In this document: positions 32,156-38,014 of the stretch, piece after piece
Position numbering within the stretch: position 1 is the first letter of the stretch
Layout: each line of letters starts with the position of its first letter
Assembly (NCBI GenBank): GCA_900169235.1
Contig: FWCC01000391.1
Coordinates: 1-38,014, forward strand
Direction: 5' to 3'
From: Zarea fungicola
Lineage: Eukaryota; Ascomycota; Sordariomycetes; Hypocreales; Cordycipitaceae
Length of the DNA: 38,014 bases
The notes under the pieces: generated by a model
Told to the model about the DNA's origin: nothing
Databases searched by the model: none
Seen by the model: the letters and a program-made list of their open reading frames with translations, nothing else
Made by a program: the position numbers and the translations under genes

Positions 32156-33446
32156 TTACTGATCAAAGTCACCCGCATACAGAATATCGTCTGGCTGCCC
32201 ATTGACCTCCTCCCACGCCGCGCGCGCCTCCTCATGCAAACTTCGTGATGACAACCCCCGACCGTCCAGACCGTTGAGCAGCGTGGCGGTATTCTCCCTC
32301 TCGAGCTGCACATGCAGGAACACGGCGGTGCGCTTGCCGCTAAACAGCGCAAAGGGGATATTCGTCGCGCCGGCATTGTTGGCGTCGCCGACGGCATACA
32401 CGCCATTGACGCTCGTCACCAGGCCCTTGGTCTCGTCCACCACAATCTTGCCGCCCTCGACCTTGGCGCCAATGTCCTTGGGGAGCGTGGAGGCCTGGTC
32501 CGTGGGGACGTTGACGATGAAGGCGTCGCGGACGACGGGGTCGCCGGTTGAAAAGTGCAGGCGAAAGAGGTCGTGCTCCGGGTAGCTGGGCAGGCTCGGG
32601 TCCGCCGAGGGATCCGCCCCGTCGCGGAGGCGCTCAATGGAAGTCATGACGCGGTCATCTACCGGCGCATTCTTGGCCTTCATGTACTCTTTCCACCGCG
32701 GAAAGGACTTTTCCGTGGCGTCGAGCAGCGTCTGGTTGGCGGCGGTGCCGTTGGTAAAGGCAATGACGTCGGTGTTGAGCGTGGTGACCTCGCGGAGGGT
32801 GCCCGGGGCGGAGGTGACGGAGCCGAGGATACCGAGGCGCTGGTCGGCGTGCTCGTGGCCGTCGCACCAGGGACACCAGAAGATGCCCTTGCCAAAGTTG
32901 TCGGCGAGGCCCGGGGTGGAGGGGAGGATGTCGCGGACGCCCGTGGCGAGGACGACCTTGCGGGCGGTGTAGACGATGGTCTTGTCGTTGGGATAGGTGC
33001 CGGTGACGGTGAAGTAGGTGTTGTTGCGCTCAGGCTGGATCTTGGTGATTGTGCCGTTGGTCATGGTGACGGTGCCGTAGTTGCCGATGGACTTGCGGGC
33101 GGCCCAGCGGTAGTAGGCGGGTTGTTGGCCTGGGTTGGTTAGCTATTGTTGTTGAACTGAATATGTGAGATTTTTTATCCAAAAAAAAAAAGGGCAAAAT
33201 ACCATCATTTCCGGGTAGATCGTGCAAGTGACGGGTGGCCGCGTTGCGGTACTCGCCAGAATCGACGAGTAAGACGTTGCGACGAACGCGGGCGAGACCA
33301 CTCAATGTGGCCAGTCCAGAGGGACCACCGCCAATGATGATGGCATCGTAATCGATGCGCACTTGGCTGTCAGTGCCATTGGTTGTGACGGGGGCGGCGA
33401 GGGATAGCAATGGCAGAGCTGCCACGAATGCCGACGTGAACCACAT
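32156..33446 (-). CDS. Secreted FAD-dependent thiol/disulphide oxidoreductase (thioredoxin-reductase-like)
   Basis: A 405-aa flavoprotein related to thioredoxin reductase and to fungal GliT-type dithiol oxidases. Exon 1 is 33203–33446 and exon 2 32156–33129; the 73-bp intron has donor GTATTT, branch GCTAAC and acceptor CCAG. The junction restores PGNDG-QQPAYYRW. Residues 1–18 look like a cleavable signal peptide. The FAD motif IIIGGGPSG spans 36–44. The redox pair is Cys167 and Cys170 in WCPWCDGHE, and a YAVGDANN segment near the C-terminus is the second FAD contact. A C-terminal extension of about 70 residues follows the usual end of the fold. A secretory signal is unusual for this family, which normally works in the cytosol. 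The glycine pattern of the NAD(P)H site (LGILGSVTSAPG) is degenerate, so it may use O2 rather than NADPH. No biosynthetic cluster genes adjoin. Substrate unknown. Confidence 0.85.
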
Positions 33447-33860
33447 GTTGGAGAGGGGAGGGGAGGGGGAGCTTGAGGCTATTCGCAGAGCTGTACAAGT
33501 ATGTAAGGCTTGTCAGCTGGCAAGATGAGCACAACTATGTACACGCGCAGCTATATATTGGCAGGAAGCAGTAAATGCCAAGCAAATGTATATAGACAGA
33601 ATAAACAAAATAAAAACAAACGAGATTCAGCGCTGGTCAATTGAGACAATATCATTCCTTTTATAGTCTTTCGTATGGCCCACCACTTCTGCTACCCACC
33701 TGACGCTGTACATAATCACACCATATACGCAGTGAGGCCTGCGCCAAGAGAATGAAAATATTGACCAAATAGGTAGCTCGTTATGCCAATCCTCACAACC
33801 GTGCTTTGAGCCTTGCTCTTTCAAGGCGCAATCTCGCTCTGGGTTGATCATGCATCACAC

Positions 33861-33891
33861 GGCTAGGCTAGGCTGGCTAGGCTGGCTAGGC
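33861..33891. repeat. GGCTA/GGCTGGCTA short tandem repeat
   Basis: Units GGCTA, GGCTA, GGCTGGCTA, GGCTGGCTA and GGC in tandem over 31 bp: a 5-bp unit alternating with a 9-bp derivative. Confidence 0.8.
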
Positions 33892-33913
33892 CGAGAGCTA
33901 ATGCAACCTTACA

Positions 33914-33937
33914 GGGGGGTTAGCGGGGGTTAGCGGG
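33914..33937 (+). repeat. G-rich TTAGCGGGG repeat, possible G-quadruplex
   Basis: Runs of 6, 5 and 3 guanines separated by TTAGC or similar, with a fourth GGG at 33955–33957. The unit resembles a telomere-like TTAG-GGG motif interrupted by C. Three close runs plus a distant one make a four-stranded fold possible but not compelling. Confidence 0.5.
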
Positions 33938-34655
33938 TCGTTATAGCGGACTGCGGGCCTATGGCTGGCTGGAAGGCCGCCCCGTCCGGCAGTGGCGCTG
34001 CTATGTTCTGAGCTGGCAACGCAAGTTAAAGCGCGAGGTAAATGCCGAATTAACTAATAGTCTGGAGCGGCATTACTACTGAGAATACCAGTATTGAACA
34101 TGGAGACCAGATTGGCCTTTGTTGTGGTGAAGATCTATGGAGCAGTGAGCAAGACACCAAGCTCGCCATCTTACAGCGTGACATTGCGCGATGCTACTCT
34201 TCTCCACCACGGAAAATGCAGACAAAGCAAGGCACCTTTAGCTGCATAAGTTTTCTTCAATTATTACTCTGTACAATTCTTCTGTCTCCGTTCTTCGGGG
34301 TTTCCCGTTTGCGCCAAGATACTGCGCGCACAGACTCCAATGCATGGTTGGGCACCTAGCCTACCGCTAATGTAGCTACTAGCAACCTAGCTGGGGTTTC
34401 TGCAAGGGAAAAAGTCCAATGAGACAATAATTCAATAGACAGGTTTCCTACATAAAACTAGCTGCAGCCCCAGTAATGAAACTGCAATAGTGACGTCAGG
34501 CCCAGACTGCAAGCCAAATCACAATGCGTGGTTCGAGACGAAGCCCACCTCACTCTGCACAAAACACTCCCTCAGAAAGAAATGCAGAAAAAAATTCTAT
34601 GAAGAGGAATTATATCATGTTCACATAATACTCTAGTTGAAAACAGCACCATGTC

Positions 34656-36319
34656 TTAACCAAGCAAGTTGATAAACGGCTCTGGCCATCTCCCCCATAC
34701 CAAAGGCCTGTCACCCAGGCGTCCGCTCACCGGCGCAAGAATCTTGACCTTGCGCTTCTGTTCATCCACATCAGAGACGTACACAAATCCCATGACACCT
34801 GCTGTACGAATCGTCTCGGGCGAGTCCTTGATGGAAGCATGCATAATGGCAAGCGCCCAGTGCTCCATTGATGTGCAGGCTTCCTCTCGAATCAGCGTTT
34901 CCGTTTCGTAGTCGGAGTCTGCATAAGATGATTCATTAGTATCGGATAGACATTCCAAAAAAAAAAGGGAGGGGGGGGGGGGGGGGGAGAGAGAGAAAAT
35001 TGCCGTGATTGGTGGCAACTCACAGTCTGGTAGTCGATATATCACCAAGCTGTCGAAATCGACCTGTTGAATCTGCGGACTCAACGCCCTCCGCGCATCC
35101 CCAAAGAAATACTCCTTGATGACGGCCTCGCGACTGTGCTGCATAAACGCCTCACTCCTGTCCACCACGCCATCCGATTTGTCCAGTGAAATGACCTGTA
35201 TCGTCTCGCCCAGGCTCGTCCTTTCTGTAGCAAACCGCCTCGCCAGCTCGGTGCTCAGCTCACCGGTGCCCAGCACAACCACAATATTTACTACTCCAGC
35301 TGTTAGCATGTTTCTTCTTCTCTCAAACATCCGTCGATAGACCAGGTAGGTATACGCACTCGACAGCTCATCCACCATGTGCGCCAGCAGATCTAGCCCC
35401 CTCGCGCTCCCCGCCTCCACGCCCATCGAGTCCACAATCACGCCCGAGCTCTTGACCTCGGGATCCTCGCTCAGCCGCGCGCTGACGCCGCCCGCCAGCC
35501 GCCCAAACAGCTGCCTGTACACCTCGGCGTCCTCCTCGGCCGACTCTCGCCCGTAGTAGTACACCAGCGGCAGCTTCACGGGAACCGTGCTCGGCCCGCT
35601 CGTCGGCGTGCTGCCCCAGCCGTCCACGGCCACGGGGTCCATGACCGTCGCAAACACGCCCGCGCTCAGCGTCCCCGCCAGGCTCAGCATGCCCTCTGCC
35701 GGGTCCGCGTTGACCACGATGGGCTGGTGACCCTGGCGCGTCGCGTAGCTCGCCAGCGTGCGCACCAGCGTCGTCTTGCCTGCGGCGCTTCCACCCGGCC
35801 CCGCCACGAGCACTCTGGGCCCTTCGCGGCGCTCGCGGGCGGCGGCGGCGCGGAGTTCAGCAAGTCGGCCGTGGAGGTTGAGGTAGGATGTCGCCGGGTT
35901 CGCGGCGGGCGTGGGGAAGCGCGCGGTCGACTCGTGCTCGGTGCGGCCGTCGACCTCGAGCTCGCACCCGTGCCAGGTGAGGAGGCGGCCGCACTCGCCG
36001 CCCGCGAGCTTGTAGACGCTGCGCTGGGCGAGCTCAACGCCGTCCTTTTCGGCCGTGCCGCTGAGGAGCTTGACGGTGACGCCGGCGCCGGGGCTGAGCT
36101 GGAAGCGCCATTCGCCGGCCTTGGGGAGGGAGATGATGCGAGTCGAGGTTTCGACGTCCTGCCAACGGGTTAGGGTGAGTAGCTCTGGGAAGGGGCTTTT
36201 GGGGGATGCGGTTGCGTATTTGATTGGGAGGGAAAGAATCAAGTAAAGAGGGAATCAACGTGTCGGATGAATTGATAGCTTACTTGTGTCGGAATCTGAC
36301 CCAGTCCTGGAATTGACAT
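34656..36319 (-). CDS. clp1: mRNA cleavage/polyadenylation factor CLP1
   Basis: Subunit of cleavage factor IA in the nucleus, bridging Pcf11 and the 3'-end processing machinery. It has the polynucleotide-kinase fold, but fungal members mostly bind ATP without kinase activity. Exons are 36284–36319 (12 codons), 35024–36158 and 34656–34918; introns are 125 and 105 bp (donors GTAAGC and GTGAGT, acceptors GCAG). The product is 477 aa. The N-terminus MSIPGLGQIP is the fungal Clp1 start and is lost if the first exon is missed. TWHGC follows in the N-terminal domain. Walker A is GGSAAGKT at 134–141 (Lys140), preceded by GP, two residues longer than the usual GPxxSGKT spacing. VNADPAEG comes next. 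The second junction restores RLPDY-SDYETETL. Intron 2 contains a C17 run (coding strand) close to its 3' end. Housekeeping gene; identity is firm. Confidence 0.94.
34971..34987. repeat. G17 homopolymer inside CLP1 intron 2
   Basis: Seventeen consecutive G on the plus strand, flanked by A10-GGG-A on one side and (AG)n on the other. On the gene's strand this is CT repeats, then C17, then T-CCC-T10: one long polypyrimidine tract upstream of the branch site (TACTAAT) and acceptor. Length is probably variable and sequencing here is error-prone. Confidence 0.85.
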
Positions 36320-37120
36320 GCTGGGCTACATTGAGCGATTGTCGCGTGTAGTGTCGAGAAGCTTGCCCAGTGGCTGATGAGAAATTTGGAGGGGCAGATC
36401 TACAGCTAGTTGCCGCCTAAAGAACCCACCTCACAGCCAACGACGGCTCTTTTAAAGCGGAATTAAAACGTAGAACGGGACTGTGGATTTATAAAATAGA
36501 CAAAACAAAGTAATTTTCTTTTTTCTTTTCTTTTTTTCATTTCAGAAAAAAAAAACCAAATTGAATTTATAAATTGCTGCCTCAATGGGATGGTACTGTA
36601 CAGAGACTCAGGACAGCATCAACAATGCAACTAAAATCGAGGATTCCAAAATCTACAGTCCATTGTCTACTAATCAGAATTCAATCTGATTTCCAAACAA
36701 GCGTAGGGTTAGTTACAGCTTACTAGTATGCCAACATCTGCACTCTCCGCTGCAGATCGGGTATCACTGAGCTTCCACTCTCGTCACTGTAATGCATAAA
36801 AGGCCATAATCCCAATCTAACGTGGCAAACTCTTGCTTTATCCTTACACAAAGCAATCAATATCCAAAAATCCCAGCTTTTGTGTTGGGGCTCTGAGACA
36901 TCTACCGTGGACGCATATGAAGGGGAAACCACGACAAGAATGCTGCACCTACTCTTCCAATTACGCAGCAGTCAACACAATTTTCTTGCCCTTGGCCGAG
37001 TTCCAGAGCATGAGGATAGAACCGATGATGGAGACGAATATGAGTCCAGCGATCTGTATAGTGGATAGATATAGCCGAGATAGAAAAAGCAACAAGAAAT
37101 GCAATGCAATGTTAAAATAT
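36320..37120. other. CLP1 promoter and MFS 3' flank
   Basis: 800 bp with pyrimidine/purine-rich runs around 36515–36555 (on the gene's strand, typical of fungal housekeeping promoters) and no supported gene. Frames up to about 118 codons show no domain. One minus-strand frame at 36961–37143 is short and hydrophobic but overlaps the MFS stop and has no support. Confidence 0.45.
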
Positions 37121-38014
37121 TTAGCGACCATATCCACTCCCATAGTATATCTCGTTCTCGGAACCAGCCCCGTAATACTGAGTACTTGAATACCAACCTT
37201 CCCCCCCTAAAAACGGCCTGGTACGCTTAGGTGACTGATTGGAGAGGTCCAGTTCGTCACCCATACCCAAAGCAGCTCTCCCCCACGCAGTCTCCATGGT
37301 ATCACTATCCAATCGCGGTACGGAGGCCAGAGTCAGCCTCGGGTTGTCTTCTAACGGCCCGCGGTTTAGCAACTCGGTACTCTGATTCTCCCGATTAAAC
37401 TCGTCCGTAAGTGTTGTCTTCTTATCAAACCGGAGATTCTCTGCGTAAAGCGACGTGATCAACGCTAGAAAGCTCAGGAATGCCATAAACAGCCAAATAC
37501 GACCAACAGAAGTAGCCGCAATATTTCGGTAGGTAAGTCGTAGGTCTATCGGAAGACTGTTAATCCACTCAAAACTCTGCTCAATCATATTTCCCATAAT
37601 CACTTTATCTTGTGGGATTGAGCCAGTCCTCGAAGCTTCCGAGACAAGCGCATTCCACTCATTCTGCAGAATGGCAGAGCCGAGGGCAAGGCCAAAGGCT
37701 TGGCCTAGGTTGAAGCCAAGGGCAACCAGAGCGGCAGCCATAGGCTGGTCAGAATCAAGCTTTTGTGCCGTCATCGCAGCCATGCTACGCCCGGGGAACA
37801 GGATGCCCAGTCCAACACAATAGACGAGCTGGTAACCAACTTGCTCCCCTACGGTTGACGATCCGGTGAGTCGGCTCATAATAACCATTCCAGCAAGCAA
37901 AAACAAAGTACCCACAACGTTCATCCACTTGAATGTGCCAAACTTTGTGTAGATTACACTGGAAAGCGCAGCAAAGCCCAAAGGACCTATTGCCAGTGAT
38001 CGGAATGGTCTGGT
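37121..38014 (-). CDS. MFS transporter, C-terminal part (runs off right edge)
   Basis: The frame is open to the window end, so only the last 297 residues are present. They contain the last helices of a major-facilitator transporter: LGFAALSSVIY, a helix around VVGTLFLLAG, a glycine-rich helix VGYQLVYCVGLGILFPG, GFNLGQAFGLALGSAI with the small-residue packing seen in 14-helix drug:H+ antiporters, and a final helix at IWLFMAFLSFLALITSL. A cytosolic tail of about 90 residues rich in Ser, Asn, Gly and Tyr ends the protein. The pattern fits a DHA2-like 14-spanner of the plasma membrane or vacuole; substrate cannot be told. No intron is needed in this part. The N-terminal half lies beyond 38014. 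Confidence 0.85.
   Translation of the reverse strand, partial: TRPFRSLAIGPLGFAALSSVIYTKFGTFKWMNVVGTLFLLAGMVIMSRLTGSSTVGEQVGYQLVYCVGLGILFPGRSMAAMTAQKLDSDQPMAAALVALGFNLGQAFGLALGSAILQNEWNALVSEASRTGSIPQDKVIMGNMIEQSFEWINSLPIDLRLTYRNIAATSVGRIWLFMAFLSFLALITSLYAENLRFDKKTTLTDEFNRENQSTELLNRGPLEDNPRLTLASVPRLDSDTMETAWGRAALGMGDELDLSNQSPKRTRPFLGGEGWYSSTQYYGAGSENEIYYGSGYGR

Larger units (their letters stand above)
33447..34655. other. Intergenic between oxidoreductase and CLP1, with short repeats
   Basis: Contains the oxidoreductase promoter on the left and the CLP1 3' flank on the right. No gene is supported; frames are shorter than 75 codons. A small GGCTA-based tandem repeat and a G-rich run are listed separately. 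Confidence 0.5.

Noticed and set aside
32156..33446. Assigning the oxidoreductase as a gliotoxin-type GliT in an epipolythiodioxopiperazine cluster
   Set aside because: The neighbours are FET3, a hAT remnant and CLP1; no NRPS, P450, methyltransferase or GST gene is present, and the protein has a secretion signal.

Overview
This is nuclear DNA of a filamentous ascomycete, most likely a Sordariomycete. Hypocreales would fit, but I cannot fix the genus from sequence alone. Reasons: short GT–AG introns of 62–125 bp with CTAAC-type branch sites; ascomycete-typical families (ENA Na+-ATPase, PDR-type ABC transporter, FTR1/FET3 pair, CLP1, KP4-like protein); and a DNA transposon full of TGG-to-TAG and Cys-to-Tyr changes, the signature of repeat-induced point mutation (RIP). 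Eight protein-coding genes are supported, one running off the right edge. Long gene-poor stretches contain repeats. I found no rRNA, tRNA or CRISPR.

Layout, left to right. An AT-rich block (1–330) is followed by gene-poor DNA that hides a two-exon, 26-residue metallothionein (1840–2045, minus). Next come an ENA-type sodium/potassium P-type ATPase (4797–7997, minus, three exons) and a full-length PDR/ABCG multidrug transporter (10845–15516, minus, two exons). About 9 kb of gene-poor DNA (15.5–24.4 kb) carries one small secreted KP4-killer-like gene (20861–21244, plus), a 177-bp snap-back inverted repeat directly behind it, and a 559-bp Mutator-like MITE with 54/60-identical terminal repeats and a perfect 9-bp target-site duplication. 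The high-affinity iron-uptake pair follows: permease FTR1 (24407–25591, minus) and multicopper ferroxidase FET3 (26750–28606, plus), transcribed divergently from a shared promoter. That promoter contains a CCAAT–N11–GAT motif fused to an ATCAGATAA GATA site, as expected for HapX/CBC plus an SreA-type repressor. A complete but dead hAT transposon (28921–31767, 8-bp target duplication) lies next. It is followed by a predicted secreted FAD thiol oxidoreductase with a CPWC site (32156–33446, minus), the mRNA 3'-end processing factor CLP1 (34656–36319, minus, three exons) and the C-terminal part of an MFS transporter (37121–38014, minus).

FTR1 and FET3 form one plasma-membrane complex that oxidises and imports iron, and FET3 needs copper. 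Metallothionein buffers copper, ENA exports Na+/K+ and the PDR pump exports drugs. The window therefore leans toward ion and toxicant handling, but only FTR1–FET3 is clearly a co-regulated unit. Exon joins were checked by hand: every spliced CDS length is a multiple of three and restores family-typical protein sequence across the junction.
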